From NCBI RefSeq assembly GCF_016632335.1, contig NZ_JAEPBG010000023.1:1-64000 (forward strand): DNA of 64,000 nucleotides, given 5' to 3'. This stretch comes from Noviherbaspirillum pedocola. GTDB lineage: Bacteria > Pseudomonadota > Gammaproteobacteria > Burkholderiales > Burkholderiaceae_D. Below the pieces are notes generated by a model. That model worked only from the letters and a program-made list of their open reading frames with translations, made no database searches and was not told the DNA's origin. The translations under genes were made by a program, and so were the position numbers. Below are positions 17,780 to 28,147 of the stretch, one piece after another (within the stretch, counting starts at the first letter, position 1; every line of letters begins with the position of its first letter).

Positions 17780-18046
17780 CGCGCGATTATAAGCCCCTGC
17801 ACGCGCGGGGCAGCGGCATGAAGAGACGCCACGGTGACGATGCGCAGTTGCACGATCGATATGGTTGTGTTCGGTATCGCACTGACGCTGCCGTGCCGCA
17901 AGACTATTCTGACAACTCGAGTTGGACGGTTGTTCATCACGCACTTCCGGATCAGCACGCCGCGTTCATCCCGCCTTCGCGATGTCGAAAGTCAACCGAA
18001 GACAAGGACGCGGCATCCTGCAAATCAATCAAAAAAGGAGTCTTCC

Positions 18047-18442
18047 ATGAAGAACCTGCGCAACTTGCTGTTGGCCGCTTCGGTCGCCGTTATTTCTTCC
18101 GCCGCCATGGCTCAGGCCAACCAGGCGCCGAATCCGGTTGGCCCGCCGACCACCGGCACTGGCGCCACCACCACGCCGACGCGCGGCAATGGCGCGCCGC
18201 TGTCGGCCCCGAACGAAGTGAACCGCACCGCGGTGCAGAGCTCGGGCCAGTCCAACGATCCGTACGTGCAGAAGCGCCAGTCCGATTCGGAAGCCAAGGC
18301 TGAGTACAAGGCCGAAAAGAAGGCGATCAAGAAGCGCGCCAAGGCGGCAAAGAAGGAAGCCAAGGCTGACCTGAAGGCCGAGAAAGCGACATCTACCGCC
18401 GAGCGCAATGATGCGCTGGCGCCGGCCGCGACCGTGAAGTAA
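18047..18442 (+). CDS. Exported Lys/Ala-rich protein
   Basis: A 131-aa protein with a signal peptide (MKNLRNLLLAASVAVISSAAMA, cut after AMA) and a strong ribosome site AAAAGGAG six bases before ATG. The mature part starts with a Pro/Gly/Thr-rich stretch, then from about residue 78 a long Lys/Ala/Glu helix (AEYKAEKKAIKKRAK and on) that could form a basic coiled coil. No catalytic residues. Role unknown; it should be periplasmic. Followed by a strong hairpin at 18458-18501. Confidence 0.7.
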   Translation: MKNLRNLLLAASVAVISSAAMAQANQAPNPVGPPTTGTGATTTPTRGNGAPLSAPNEVNRTAVQSSGQSNDPYVQKRQSDSEAKAEYKAEKKAIKKRAKAAKKEAKADLKAEKATSTAERNDALAPAATVK

Positions 18443-18457
18443 TCCACGCATGCGCCA

Positions 18458-18501
18458 AGGGCCCCGCGCGGCCGCCATTTTTGGCGGCGGCGCGGGGCCT
18501 T
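18458..18501 (+). terminator. Strong GC hairpin downstream of the Lys/Ala-rich protein
   Basis: AAGGCCCCGCGC pairs with GCGCGGGGCCTT, and an inner stem GCCGCCA/TGGCGGC encloses a small T-rich loop. The sequence TTGTCGTTT follows on the plus strand, a modest T-run. Confidence 0.75.
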
Positions 18502-18606
18502 GTCGTTTATGGATGCAGCACAGAGCTGAAGAACCCGATCAACGCGAAGAGTGCAGTCATGCCATGATGTCGTTCCCGCAAAGAACAAGAACCCGAGACA
18601 TCCTTC

Positions 18607-19779
18607 ATGCATGATGCAACCCCCCGGGCGCTGCGCGCCTGGCTGCCACTGGCCTTGGCCGGCTGGTGCGCCACCCTGGCCGGCATAGGCATCGGCCGCT
18701 TTTCCTATGTGCCGCTGTTGCCCCTGATGATCGACGCTGGCTGGACGAGCCCGGCTGGCGCTGCCGGGCTCGCTGCGGCCAATCTGCTCGGTTACCTCGC
18801 TGGCGCGCTGGCGGCGCATCCGCTGGCACTGCGTATTGGCGCAACGCGCGCGATACGCTTTTCACTCCTCGTGCTGCCGCTGTCCTTCCTGGCCTGCGCT
18901 CTGCAGCCAGCCTTCGCCTGGATGTGGTTCTCGCGCCTGGCTGCCGGCGTGGCCGGCGGCATGCTGATGATCATCGCCGCGCCCTATGTGCTCACGCGCG
19001 TGCCGGCGGCCTTGCGCGGCAAGGCGGTAGGCATCGTGTTCGCGGGCATCGGCGTGGGCATCATCGCGGCTGGCTTGGGTGTGCCCGCCGCCGGAGCGGT
19101 GCATCTGCGCGCGGCCTGGCTGGCGCTGGCCGCATGCGGTTTTCTTGCGCTGGCTTATGCCTGGCCGAAGTTTGCCGGCGACGACATCCACGTGGCTGCC
19201 GAAGCGGGGCCGCTGCTGCCGCGCGGCCCGATGCTCGCGCTGGCCTGCGCCTACGCACTCGATGCGATCGGCTATCTGCCGCACGCGGTGTTCTGGGTCG
19301 AATACCTGGTCCATGGCATCGGCTTGCCAATGTCCATAGGCGGCGTGTCCTGGGCCGTGTTCGGCGTTGGCGCCACGCTTGGTCCGCTGATTGCCGGTTA
19401 CGCTGCCGACCGTTTCGGCTTTCGGCTTGCGCTGGTGGGTTCGCTGGCGGTGAAGGCGGCCGCGGTGGCGCTGCCGCTCGCCTCCTCTTCGGTTCCTGCG
19501 CTGCTGCTGTCAGCCTTCTTGGTCGGCGCGCTCACGCCGGGGCTGGTGGCGGTGACTTCGGGACGCGTGGTCGAGATCGCCGGCGCTGCCGCGCATCGGC
19601 GCAACTGGGCAATGCTGACCTTTCTCTGGGCGCTGCTGCAGGCAGCAGGGGGCTATGCGATGACGGCGCTGTATGCCGCCCTGCATTCCTTCAGCCTGCT
19701 GTTTGTGATCGGCGCCGCGGCGCTTTCACTGGCCGCCGTCATCGCAGCCGGCGCGACAAATGCCAAGCCATTGCGGTGA
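18607..19779 (+). CDS. YbfB/YjiJ-family MFS transporter
   Basis: A 390-aa inner-membrane protein with about twelve helices. The N-terminus LAGWCATLAGIGIGRFSYVPLLPLMI is the hallmark of this family (the GIGRFxYxPLLP motif), and the loop RFGFRLALVGSL marks the second half. Substrate unknown; members occur widely in proteobacteria as predicted exporters. Standalone. Confidence 0.88.
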   Translation: MHDATPRALRAWLPLALAGWCATLAGIGIGRFSYVPLLPLMIDAGWTSPAGAAGLAAANLLGYLAGALAAHPLALRIGATRAIRFSLLVLPLSFLACALQPAFAWMWFSRLAAGVAGGMLMIIAAPYVLTRVPAALRGKAVGIVFAGIGVGIIAAGLGVPAAGAVHLRAAWLALAACGFLALAYAWPKFAGDDIHVAAEAGPLLPRGPMLALACAYALDAIGYLPHAVFWVEYLVHGIGLPMSIGGVSWAVFGVGATLGPLIAGYAADRFGFRLALVGSLAVKAAAVALPLASSSVPALLLSAFLVGALTPGLVAVTSGRVVEIAGAAAHRRNWAMLTFLWALLQAAGGYAMTALYAALHSFSLLFVIGAAALSLAAVIAAGATNAKPLR

Positions 19780-19938
19780 TGTTGCTGTTGCAGGAAGGCA
19801 CATGCACCGGGATGTGGCGCGCGCGATCCACTATAATCCCCGCTTCGCGCCGCGCCTCTTCCCGCCGGCATAGGCATTTCCTCACGCCTTCCCTCTTTCT
19901 GACCGAGCCTTCCTTCCCATGACCTGCCGAGTTTTTTC

Positions 19939-21678
19939 ATGAAGCTGCCACCGCATTTCCGGCGCGCTCTCAGCATGTTTCATCCGTATCGCGGCCGCCT
20001 GGCGCTGGCCCTGATCGGCATGCTGTTTACCGCCGCCACCGAGCCGATGTTCCCGGCAGTGATGAAGCAATTGCTCGACCGTGGCTTCATCGGCAAACCG
20101 ACGCTGCAGCTGTGGATGGTGCCCGTAGCCGTCATCGGCATCTTCGTGTTGCGCGGCATGTCGACCTTTCTCACCAATTACATGATGACCTGGGTGACGA
20201 GCACGCTATTGAACGAGATGCGCGGCAAGATCTTTTCCCGGGTGCTGGCGGTGCCGTCCTCGTTCTATGCCAACAGCACCGTGGGCAAGGTGATCAACTC
20301 GATGATGTTCGAGACGCAGATGATCATCGACATGGTGCGCAACGTGCTCACGTCCGCCATCCGCGACACGCTCACGGTAACCATGCTGCTCGGCTTCCTG
20401 TTCTGGCTGAACTGGAAGCTGACCTTCATTGCGCTGGTGCTGCTGCCGCTGACGGCTACCGTGATTCGCATCACCGGCAAGCGGGTGCGCAAGCTGAACC
20501 GGGATTATCTCGAAGTGAACGCCGAACTGACCCGCGTGATCGAGGAAACCGGCCGCGGCCAGGCAGTGATCAAGATCTTCGGCGCGCAGCACTACGAGCT
20601 CGACCGCTTCCAGCAGCGCGCCTCGGCGCTGCGCCGCTTCACGATGCGCATGAACATTTCCACCGCCGCCATGGTGCCGGTCACCCAGTTGATGGCGGCG
20701 ACCGCGGTGGCGATCGTGATCGTGATCGCGCTGGTGCAATCCTCGCGCGGCGAATCCACCGTCGGCGACTTCGTTTCCTTCATCACCGCGATGCTGATGC
20801 TGCTTACGCCATTGAAGCATCTGGCGGAAATGGCCGGACCGATGCAGCGCGGCCTGGCTGCTTCCGAAGCAGTGTATGCATTGCTCGATACCGAACCTGA
20901 AAGAACGGGCGGCCGTACGCTGGAAAAGCGCGCCGTCGGCCGGCTCGAATTTCGTGATGTGAGTTTTGCGTATCCAGGGCACAAGGAGTTCGCGCTCACC
21001 GACATCAGGCTGTCGATCGCGCCGGGTGAAACCGTGGCTTTCGTCGGCATGTCTGGCGGCGGCAAGTCGACGCTGGTGTCGCTGGTGCCGAATTTCTACT
21101 CGGTCACCGAAGGGGACATCCTGCTCGATGGCGAGCCTATCGAGAACATTTCCCTGAAGAGCCTGCGCGCGCAGATGGCAATGGTGAGCCAGAACGTGGT
21201 GCTGTTCGACGACACCGTTGCCGCCAATATCGCCTATGGCGACAGCAATCCGGATCCGGAACGCATCGAGGCCGCGGCGCGTGCCGCGTACCTGGAGGAC
21301 GTAATACGCGCGCTGCCGCAAGGCATGCAGACACGCATAGGCGACAACGGCAACCGGCTCTCCGGCGGCCAGCGCCAGCGCATGGCAATCGCGCGCGCCA
21401 TTTACAAGGACGCGCCCATCCTGATCCTGGATGAAGCCACATCGGCGCTGGATACCGAGTCCGAGCGCGCAGTGCAATCAGCGCTCGAGGTGCTCATGCG
21501 CGGCCGCACTACGCTGGTCATTGCGCATCGCCTGTCCACCATCGAGCGCGCCGATCGTATCGTCGTGCTAGCCGGCGGCAAAATCGTGGAAGAGGGCTCG
21601 CACCAGGAACTGCTGGAGCGTAATGGCGCGTACGCCGGGCTGTATCACTTGCAGTACGGCGGGGAAATTCCGGCGTAG
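19939..21678 (+). CDS. msbA: Lipid A export permease/ATP-binding protein MsbA
   Basis: A 579-aa half-transporter that flips lipid A-core across the inner membrane as a homodimer. The membrane domain covers about 1-320 with six helices; the ATPase domain follows, with Walker A GMSGGGKST (about 370), signature LSGGQRQR, Walker B ILILDEATSALD and switch His in IAHRLST. Length is typical of MsbA (about 580). It is convergent with rng, with a GTAG palindrome between. Confidence 0.95.
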   Translation: MKLPPHFRRALSMFHPYRGRLALALIGMLFTAATEPMFPAVMKQLLDRGFIGKPTLQLWMVPVAVIGIFVLRGMSTFLTNYMMTWVTSTLLNEMRGKIFSRVLAVPSSFYANSTVGKVINSMMFETQMIIDMVRNVLTSAIRDTLTVTMLLGFLFWLNWKLTFIALVLLPLTATVIRITGKRVRKLNRDYLEVNAELTRVIEETGRGQAVIKIFGAQHYELDRFQQRASALRRFTMRMNISTAAMVPVTQLMAATAVAIVIVIALVQSSRGESTVGDFVSFITAMLMLLTPLKHLAEMAGPMQRGLAASEAVYALLDTEPERTGGRTLEKRAVGRLEFRDVSFAYPGHKEFALTDIRLSIAPGETVAFVGMSGGGKSTLVSLVPNFYSVTEGDILLDGEPIENISLKSLRAQMAMVSQNVVLFDDTVAANIAYGDSNPDPERIEAAARAAYLEDVIRALPQGMQTRIGDNGNRLSGGQRQRMAIARAIYKDAPILILDEATSALDTESERAVQSALEVLMRGRTTLVIAHRLSTIERADRIVVLAGGKIVEEGSHQELLERNGAYAGLYHLQYGGEIPA

Positions 21679-21694
21679 ACCTGCTGGCGTTCTC

Positions 21695-21773
21695 GTAGGT
21701 TGGGCTGACAAGCCCAACGGAAGCCCGATCCCGAGCGGTCTCCCGTTGGGCTTCCTTCGTCAGCCCAACCTAC
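21695..21773. repeat. GTAG palindromic repeat, family A, copy 1
   Basis: Starts GTAGGTTGGGCTGACAAGCC and ends with the inverse CAGCCCAACCTAC; internal arms GCCCAACGG / CCGTTGGGC also pair. Lies between convergent msbA and rng, where it can fold as a long hairpin and may help terminate both. Same family as 30791-30918 and 39617-39689. Confidence 0.9.
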
Positions 21774-21779
21774 CTACCA

Positions 21780-23243
21780 TCACATCAGGATGATGTCGTA
21801 CTGCTCCTGCTGATAGCCGCTATCCACCTGCAGCGAAATCGTCTTCTTGATGAAGTCGCCGAGCTGCGCCAGGTTGTGCGACTCCTCTTCGAGAAAGAGG
21901 TCGATCACCACTTGCGACGCAAGGATGCGGAATTCCCGTGGATCGAATTGCCGCGCCTCGCGCACCAGCTCGCGCACGATCTCGTAGCACACCGTGCGCG
22001 CCGTCTTTACCTGGCCCTTGCCGTGGCAGGCCGGGCAGGGCTCGCACAGCACATGGGCCAGCGATTCCCGGGTGCGCTTCCTTGTCATCTCCACCAGTCC
22101 CAGCGTGGAAAATCCCGACACCGATACCTTGGTGCGATCGCGCGCGAGCGCCTTGTGCAGCTCGGCCAGCACCGCGCTGCGATGCTCGGCATTGTCCATG
22201 TCGATGAAGTCGAGAATGATGATGCCGCCGAGATTGCGCAGCCGCAGCTGGCGCGCAATCGCCTGCGCCGCTTCCAGGTTGGTCTTGAAGATGGTGTCGT
22301 CGAAATTGCGGCCGTGCACATAGCTGCCGGTGTTGACGTCGATCGTCGTCATCGCCTCGGTCTGATCGATGATCAGGTAACCGCCAGACTTCAGGTCCAC
22401 GCGGCGACCGAGCGCCCGCTCGATTTCTTCTTCCACGCCATACAGGTCGAACAGGGGACGCTCGCCGCTGTAATGCACCAGCTTCGATGACACCGAGGGC
22501 GTATAGGTCGCCGCGAATTCCTGCAGCTTGACGAAGTTTTCGCGCGAGTCGACCTGTATCGTCGTCGTGTCGTCGCCGGCGAAGTCGCGCAGCACCCGCT
22601 GCGCCAGGTTCAAGTCCTGGTACAGCAGCGTCGGCGCCGGGTTGCCCTTGGCTCGACTGGTCACCGTGGCCCAGGTGGTGCGCAGATAGTCGACATCCAT
22701 CTGCAGATCGGTTTCGGAAGCATCCTCGGCCATGGTGCGGATAATGAAGCCGCCGCGTTCTTCCGGCGGCAGCAGCCGCTGCACCGTTTGCCGCAGCGCG
22801 TCGCGCTCGGCGCTGTTCTCGATCTTTTGCGAAATGCCGATGTGCGGGTCCTGCGGCAGATACACCAGCATGCGGCCAGCGATAGAGATCTGCGTCGACA
22901 GCCGCGCGCCCTTGGTGCCAATCGGGTCCTTCACCACCTGGACCATGATCGACTGGCCATCGAAGAGCAGGCGCTCGATCGGCTTGGGTGGCGCATTGCC
23001 GCCGTCATGCGGCCGCGCTTCCCAGATGTCGGCCACGTGCAGAAAGGCCGCGCGTTCCAGGCCGATGTCGATGAAGGCCGACTGCATGCCTGGCAGCACG
23101 CGCACTACGCGGCCGAGATAGACATTGCCGGCATAGCCGCGCGCCACCGTGCGCTCGATGTGGAGTTCCTGCACTGCGCCCTGCATGATCAGCGCGACCC
23201 GCGTTTCCTGGGGGGTGATGTTGATGAGGATTTCGCTGCTCAT
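21780..23243 (-). CDS. rng: Ribonuclease G
   Basis: A 487-aa endoribonuclease that matures the 5' end of 16S rRNA and decays some mRNAs. It begins MSSEILINITPQETRVALI with the S1 domain (GNVYLGRVVRVLPGMQSAFIDIGLERAAFLH, shown as position 38-70). The catalytic Asp residues are in MTTIDVNTG and IIILDFIDM. The zinc-link cysteines are in CEPCPACHGKG. It is short like RNase G, without the RNase E scaffold. Last gene of the maf-rng pair; its ATG overlaps the maf stop (ATGA). Confidence 0.96.
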   Translation of the reverse strand: MSSEILINITPQETRVALIMQGAVQELHIERTVARGYAGNVYLGRVVRVLPGMQSAFIDIGLERAAFLHVADIWEARPHDGGNAPPKPIERLLFDGQSIMVQVVKDPIGTKGARLSTQISIAGRMLVYLPQDPHIGISQKIENSAERDALRQTVQRLLPPEERGGFIIRTMAEDASETDLQMDVDYLRTTWATVTSRAKGNPAPTLLYQDLNLAQRVLRDFAGDDTTTIQVDSRENFVKLQEFAATYTPSVSSKLVHYSGERPLFDLYGVEEEIERALGRRVDLKSGGYLIIDQTEAMTTIDVNTGSYVHGRNFDDTIFKTNLEAAQAIARQLRLRNLGGIIILDFIDMDNAEHRSAVLAELHKALARDRTKVSVSGFSTLGLVEMTRKRTRESLAHVLCEPCPACHGKGQVKTARTVCYEIVRELVREARQFDPREFRILASQVVIDLFLEEESHNLAQLGDFIKKTISLQVDSGYQQEQYDIILM

Positions 23244-23860
23244 AAGGTCCGGATCCCGGCCTGTTGCAGCAGTTGCGCGGTTTCGAACAGCGGCAAGCCC
23301 ATGATGCCCGAGTAGCTGCCCGCGATATGGCGGATGAACTGCGCTGCATGGCCCTGGATCGCATAGCCGCCGGCCTTGTCATAAGGCTCGGACAGCCCGC
23401 AATACGCGCGTATCGTGTCGTCCGACAGCGGCGCGAAGCTGACGTCGGAAGTTTGCGTGGCCTGCCAGTGCTCGTGCTGGCTCATCACCACTACCGAAGT
23501 CATCACCTGGTGGGTTCGGCCCGAGAGCGACCGCATCATCGCGATCGCTTCATTGACGTTTTCCGGCTTGCCGAGGATGCGAGTATCGATGGTCACCGTG
23601 GTGTCCGCAGTCAGCACCAGCCGCTGCGGCAGGCGGCGCGACAGCATCGTCTGCACCGCCGCCTCGGCCTTTTCGCGTGTAACGCGCTCGACATAGGTCA
23701 GCGCGGATTCGCCGGGCTGCACCAGCTCCGGCACATCGGGGCCGCGCGCGGTGTTTTCGCGCAGCAGCATCAATTCGAATTCAATGCCGATCTGGCGCAG
23801 CAGCTCGCGCCGGCGCGGGCTCTTGGATGCCAGATAGATTTTCTGGTCGGAGGCTTTCAT
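23240..23860 (-). CDS. maf: Maf-family nucleotide pyrophosphatase
   Basis: A 206-aa house-cleaning pyrophosphatase acting on non-canonical or pyrimidine NTPs. LASKSPRRRELL at residues 8-19 is the Maf motif; the catalytic base region is TADTTVTIDTRILGKP and the substrate loop YAIQGHAAQFI. ATG 23860 gives the standard length. Overlaps rng by 4 bp, hence cotranslated. Confidence 0.93.
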   Translation of the reverse strand: MKASDQKIYLASKSPRRRELLRQIGIEFELMLLRENTARGPDVPELVQPGESALTYVERVTREKAEAAVQTMLSRRLPQRLVLTADTTVTIDTRILGKPENVNEAIAMMRSLSGRTHQVMTSVVVMSQHEHWQATQTSDVSFAPLSDDTIRAYCGLSEPYDKAGGYAIQGHAAQFIRHIAGSYSGIMGLPLFETAQLLQQAGIRTL

Positions 23861-23931
23861 TGGCGTTTGCGCTTTCGATTCCGGGCCATTTGGTGCATGG
23901 CTCCACTGGTCCATTAGTCCATACAGGCTCG

Positions 23932-24408
23932 CTACAGCGACGCCCGGTGATAAGGATGATTCTGCGTGATCGACCAGGCGCGATACAGCTGCTCGGCCAA
24001 CAGCACGCGGACCATGCCGTGCGGCAGCGTCAGGCTGGACACGCGCAGCAGCAAGCTCGATCGGCGCTTGAACTCGGCGTCCAGCCCATCCGCGCCGCCG
24101 ATGACGAATGTTACATCAGTCCCGCCTTGTTGCCAGCCGGTTAATTGTCGAGCCAGATCCATCGTGGTCAGGTCGCGGCCATGCTCATCCAGCGCTACCA
24201 CCTTCGAGCCTTTCGGGATCACCGCTTCGATGCGCTCGCGCTCCATCGCCATCACGGTTTCGGCGCTGCGGCTGCCGGAGCGGTCGACCGGCTTGATTTC
24301 CTTGAGCACGAGCCGGCATTCCGGCGGCATGCGCTTGGCGTATTCGGCATAGCCGGTTTCGATCCAGCCCGGCATTTTGTGTCCGACCGCGGCAATGACG
24401 AGCTGCAT
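23932..24408 (-). CDS. rlmH: 23S rRNA (pseudouridine1915-N3) methyltransferase RlmH
   Basis: A 158-aa SPOUT methyltransferase acting on helix 69 of 23S rRNA. The knotted SAM-binding region FVIGGADGL and the C-terminal [18 protein letters not shown]...NHPYHR tail (positions 130-156) are diagnostic. Length near the 155 aa norm. It lies 12 bp downstream of rsfS, the universal rsfS-rlmH pair. Confidence 0.96.
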   Translation of the reverse strand: MQLVIAAVGHKMPGWIETGYAEYAKRMPPECRLVLKEIKPVDRSGSRSAETVMAMERERIEAVIPKGSKVVALDEHGRDLTTMDLARQLTGWQQGGTDVTFVIGGADGLDAEFKRRSSLLLRVSSLTLPHGMVRVLLAEQLYRAWSITQNHPYHRASL

Positions 24409-24420
24409 CCGGCGTCGCGC

Positions 24421-25029
24421 TTACGCTGCCTTGGCGCGCTTGGCCGCGGTCTTCTTCGAAGCCGTCGCGCTCTTGCTCGATGCGACCTTGACTGTCTTGC
24501 CTACGGGCGTCTTTGCGGCGGCGGTCTTCTTCGCGGCGACCTTCCTGGCGGGGCTCTTCTTGGCCGCGACCTTTTTTGCCGCCGGCGCTTCGGCGTCCGC
24601 GCCGCTCTTCAGTGTGCCGCGGCGCGCAGTCTTCTTCGGCGCTTCTTCGTCGGCAGCAGCGGCCTTTTTCGCCGCTGTCTTCCTGACCGCAGCGCCGAAC
24701 TTCACCTGCTTGTCGCCCCAGATTTCTTCCAGGCGGTAGTAGGCGCGGATCGCGGGCTGCATGATGTGCACGATCATGTCGCCCAGATCGACCAGCACCC
24801 ATTCGCCGGTGTCTTCGCCTTCCAGGCTCAGGATCTCGCCGCCGTTTTGCTTGACTTTGTCGCGCACCGAAGCGGCGAGCGCCTTGGTCTGGCGGTTCGA
24901 GGTGCCGGACGCGATCGCGATGCGGTCGAACAGGCTGGTCAGGTGCGTGGTGTCATAGACCACGATGTCCTGGCCCTTCACGTCTTCGAGAGCGTCGACG
25001 ACCACGGCTTGCAGTTTCTTGATATCCAT
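24421..25029 (-). CDS. rsfS: Ribosome silencing factor RsfS with long lysine-rich tail
   Basis: A 202-aa protein. Residues 1-112 form the RsfS/Iojap domain that binds ribosomal protein uL14 and blocks subunit joining in starvation (YDTTHLTSLFDRIAIASGTSNRQTKAL, positions 25-51, and GEWVLVDLGDMIVHIM). RsfS proteins are normally 105-130 aa; here about 85 further residues form repeats of AAKK, KKTA and PARK, resembling histone H1-like tails. The tail is strongly basic and would bind nucleic acid. Its start shares one base with the nadD stop (TAATG). Confidence 0.92.
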   Translation of the reverse strand: MDIKKLQAVVVDALEDVKGQDIVVYDTTHLTSLFDRIAIASGTSNRQTKALAASVRDKVKQNGGEILSLEGEDTGEWVLVDLGDMIVHIMQPAIRAYYRLEEIWGDKQVKFGAAVRKTAAKKAAAADEEAPKKTARRGTLKSGADAEAPAAKKVAAKKSPARKVAAKKTAAAKTPVGKTVKVASSKSATASKKTAAKRAKAA

Positions 25030-25682
25030 TAGGTTCCGTACAGGTGATGTTGTTCAATAAAGTCTAGCACTGGCTCTGGCAGATCCCGCAACGGCCGCTG
25101 TCCATGCGCGAGCGCATCCCGTATCCCGGTAGCTGAGACATCGATGGCAAGATTCAGTGCCAGCAACATGAGGCCACAGGGCGACTCGCGCAATTGCGCG
25201 GCGCTCGCCTGCCGACGCTGCAGCTCGCGCGCGACGGCGCTCGGCAGCGCGGTGATGTCAAAGCCTGGCCGTGATACCGCCAGGATATGGGTCAGGCCGA
25301 ACAGGTCCTGCCAGCGGTGCCAGGTGTCGAGTTTCAGCAATTGGTCGGCGCCGATCACAAACACCAGCGAGACCTCCGGCCCAAGCTCGTCGCGCAGCTC
25401 GCGCAGCGTGTCAACGGTATAGCTGGCGTCGTTGCGATGCACTTCGCGCTCATCGATGACTACGGGCACCGGCTGATGCGCAAATGCCAGCCGCAGCATC
25501 GCAACCCGATCCGCGCCCGAGGCCACCAGGCCGCCTTTCTGCCAGGGATTGCCAGCGGGCAGGATACGCAATTCTTCGGGTCCAAGCAGCTTGACCGCAT
25601 GGCCCGCCAGCGCCAGGTGCGCATTGTGGACCGGGTCGAAGCTGCCGCCAAGAAGCGCGATGCAATGCCTCACGCGGTCCAA
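25029..25682 (-). CDS. nadD: Nicotinate-nucleotide adenylyltransferase
   Basis: A 217-aa enzyme making deamido-NAD from nicotinate mononucleotide and [19 protein letters not shown] near residue 10 contains the (H/T)xGH-type nucleotidyltransferase region, and [13 protein letters not shown] is the C-terminal ISSTxxR-like ATP motif. It overlaps hemF by 13 bp and rsfS by 1 bp, so translation is likely coupled. Confidence 0.95.
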   Translation of the reverse strand: MDRVRHCIALLGGSFDPVHNAHLALAGHAVKLLGPEELRILPAGNPWQKGGLVASGADRVAMLRLAFAHQPVPVVIDEREVHRNDASYTVDTLRELRDELGPEVSLVFVIGADQLLKLDTWHRWQDLFGLTHILAVSRPGFDITALPSAVARELQRRQASAAQLRESPCGLMLLALNLAIDVSATGIRDALAHGQRPLRDLPEPVLDFIEQHHLYGT

Positions 25683-26584
25683 TCCTTGTGCACCAGAAAA
25701 TCGCTATAAAGCCGGGCTTCCGGCGTGCCGTCTTCGGGATGCCAGTTGTAGCGCCATTTCACGACCGGTGGCAGCGACATCAGGATCGATTCGGTGCGCC
25801 CGCCCGACTGCAGGCCGAAATGCGTGCCGCGGTCGAACACCAGGTTGAATTCGACATAGCGGCCGCGCCGGTAAGCCTGGAAGTCGCGCTCGCGCTCGCC
25901 ATGCGGCATGTCCTTGCGACGCGTGAGGATGGGCAGATAGGCGTCGAGGAAATGATCGCCGACGCTTTGCATCATGCCGAAGCTGTGCGTGAAGTCGCGC
26001 TCGTTGAAGTCGTCGAAGAAGATGCCGCCGACGCCGCGCGGCTCCTGCCGGTGCTTCAGGTAAAAGTATTCATCGCACCAGCGCTTAAAGCGCGGATGCA
26101 GGTCGTCGCCAAAAGGCGCAAGCGCCTCACGGCAGGTGAGATGGAAATGCCTAGCATCCTCTTCGAAGCCGTAATAGGGCGTGAGATCCATGCCGCCGCC
26201 GAACCACCACACCGGCTCCAGGCCTTCGGCCAGCGCGGTGAAGAAGCGCACGTTCATGTGCACTGTCGGCGCATAAGGGTTGCGCGGATGCAGCACCAGC
26301 GACACGCCCATCGCTTCCCAGCGCCGCCCGGCGAGCTCGGGCCGGTTGGCCGCGGCCGACGGCGGCAGATTGCGGCCAGTGACATGCGAGAAGCCGACGC
26401 CGCCGCGCTCGAGCACATTGCCTTCTTCGATCAGCCGCGAAATGCCGCCACCGCCTTCCGGGCGCTGCCATACATCCTTGATGAATGGCTTGCCGTCGAT
26501 GGCTGCGAGCGCCTCGACGATGCGCGACTGCAGGTCGAGCAGATAGGTCTTGACGTCGCTGAGGGAGGAATCGGGCTTGGACAC
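25670..26584 (-). CDS. hemF: Oxygen-dependent coproporphyrinogen III oxidase
   Basis: A 304-aa aerobic haem-biosynthesis enzyme that decarboxylates coproporphyrinogen III to protoporphyrinogen IX. Diagnostic stretches: [36 protein letters not shown] and [20 protein letters not shown]. No ATG fits the N-terminus; GTG 26584 gives 304 aa (family near 300). First gene of a hemF-nadD-rsfS-rlmH(-maf-rng) run on the minus strand. Confidence 0.93.
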   Translation of the reverse strand: MSKPDSSLSDVKTYLLDLQSRIVEALAAIDGKPFIKDVWQRPEGGGGISRLIEEGNVLERGGVGFSHVTGRNLPPSAAANRPELAGRRWEAMGVSLVLHPRNPYAPTVHMNVRFFTALAEGLEPVWWFGGGMDLTPYYGFEEDARHFHLTCREALAPFGDDLHPRFKRWCDEYFYLKHRQEPRGVGGIFFDDFNERDFTHSFGMMQSVGDHFLDAYLPILTRRKDMPHGERERDFQAYRRGRYVEFNLVFDRGTHFGLQSGGRTESILMSLPPVVKWRYNWHPEDGTPEARLYSDFLVHKDWTA

Positions 26585-26743
26585 GGCGGGCTTGGCGAGA
26601 ATGGCAAGCCGCGATTGTACCTTGCCGGGTGGGCATAGGGAAAAGCGCGCCGCGGTGGCGGGCGAGTGGCATTTGATTTCTTGTATTGCACCTGCGGCGC
26701 CGCCATGTGTATCGCAAGATACGAAACGCGAGCCCAAAAGCAT

Positions 26744-26780
26744 CGCGCCCGTGCTGCGGGATCGCCGCAGCACGGGCGCG
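26744..26780 (-). terminator. Terminator hairpin of purD
   Basis: Perfect 16-bp GC-rich arms (26744-26759 and 26765-26780) with a 5-base loop, 22 bp after the purD stop. On the minus strand it is followed by TGCTTTTG. It separates purD from hemF. Confidence 0.85.
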
Positions 26781-26801
26781 AACGGAAAGAAAAAAGGAAA
26801 C

Positions 26802-28076
26802 TCAGCCGTGCCGCTTGATCGCGCGCCAGCCGATATCGCGCCGGAACTGCGCGCCATCGAAATGAATGCGTTCCACCGCGGCATACGCGGCCTTCTGCGC
26901 CATCTTCACGCTGTCGCCCAGGCCAACGACGCACAGCACGCGGCCGCCGCTGGTGGTGAGCGTGTTGCCGTTGAGCGCGGTGCCTGCATGGAAGGTCACG
27001 CATTCGGCACTCTCTTCCGGAATGCCGGCGATCACATCACCCTTGCGCGGCGCGTCCGGATAACCGGCCGCGGCCATTACCACGCCGAGTGCTGTGCGGC
27101 GGTCCCATTCGAGCTTGACCGTGTCCAGCGTGCCGTTGACCGCATGCTCCATGACCGAGACCAGATCGGTCTTCAGCCGCGCCATGATCGGCTGGGTCTC
27201 GGGGTCGCCCATGCGGCAGTTGAATTCCAGGGTTCTTGGATTGCCTTCCTTGTCGATCATTAGGCCGGCGTACAGGAAGCCGGTGAACGGGATGCCGTCA
27301 TGCGCCATGCCCTGCACCGTGGGCACGATGATCTCGCGCATCACGCGGCCATGCAGTTCGGGCGTGATGATCGGCGCCGGGGAGTAAGCGCCCATGCCGC
27401 CGGTGTTGGGGCCGGCGTCGTGATCGAGCAGGCGCTTGTGGTCCTGGCTGGTGGCCAGCGGCAGGATGTTCTTGCCGTCGACCATCACGATGAAGCTGGC
27501 TTCCTCGCCATCGAGGAATTCCTCGATCACCACGCGCGCGCCGGCGTCGCCCAGGCGATTGTCCGACAGCATCATGTCGACCGCGGCATGCGCTTCTTCC
27601 AGCGTCATCGCCACCACCACGCCCTTGCCGGCGGCCAGGCCGTCGGCCTTGATCACGATGGGCGCGCCGCGCTCGGTGATGTAGGCGTGGGCGGCATCCA
27701 ATTCGGAGAAGGTTTGATAGGCGGCGGTAGGAATGCCGTGGCGCTGCATGAATGCCTTGGCGAAATCCTTCGAGCTCTCCAACTGCGCGGCTTCGGCGGT
27801 CGGTCCGAAGATCTTCAGGCCGCGCTCGCGGAACACATTGACGATGCCCGCGGCCAGCGGCACTTCGGGCCCGACCACGGTCAGCGCCACATGCTCCTTC
27901 TGCGCAAAGTCGGCCAGCTGGGACGGATCGGTCAGCGGCACGTTCCTCAAGCGCGTATCGAGCGCGGTGCCGCCATTGCCGGGCGCGACATACACCAGCT
28001 GGATACGTTCGGACTGGGCCAGTTTCCAGGCCAGCGCATGTTCACGGCCGCCGGAGCCTACGACAAGAATTTTCAT
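26802..28076 (-). CDS. purD: Phosphoribosylamine-glycine ligase
   Basis: A 424-aa ATP-grasp enzyme forming glycinamide ribonucleotide in purine synthesis. It starts [19 protein letters not shown] (the invariant N-terminus); ATP-grasp residues are in [14 protein letters not shown] and [13 protein letters not shown], with the linker [23 protein letters not shown] 28076 is chosen; the 12-residue upstream extension is not conserved in style. Lies 71 bp downstream of yebC. Confidence 0.97.
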   Translation of the reverse strand: MKILVVGSGGREHALAWKLAQSERIQLVYVAPGNGGTALDTRLRNVPLTDPSQLADFAQKEHVALTVVGPEVPLAAGIVNVFRERGLKIFGPTAEAAQLESSKDFAKAFMQRHGIPTAAYQTFSELDAAHAYITERGAPIVIKADGLAAGKGVVVAMTLEEAHAAVDMMLSDNRLGDAGARVVIEEFLDGEEASFIVMVDGKNILPLATSQDHKRLLDHDAGPNTGGMGAYSPAPIITPELHGRVMREIIVPTVQGMAHDGIPFTGFLYAGLMIDKEGNPRTLEFNCRMGDPETQPIMARLKTDLVSVMEHAVNGTLDTVKLEWDRRTALGVVMAAAGYPDAPRKGDVIAGIPEESAECVTFHAGTALNGNTLTTSGGRVLCVVGLGDSVKMAQKAAYAAVERIHFDGAQFRRDIGWRAIKRHG

Positions 28077-28147
28077 GAAAGCTGTCTTTTGGTTGATGCG
28101 CAATGGCGGCATGCCGGTTGGCGCCGCCGGGTTCAGGCCGGTCTTGC

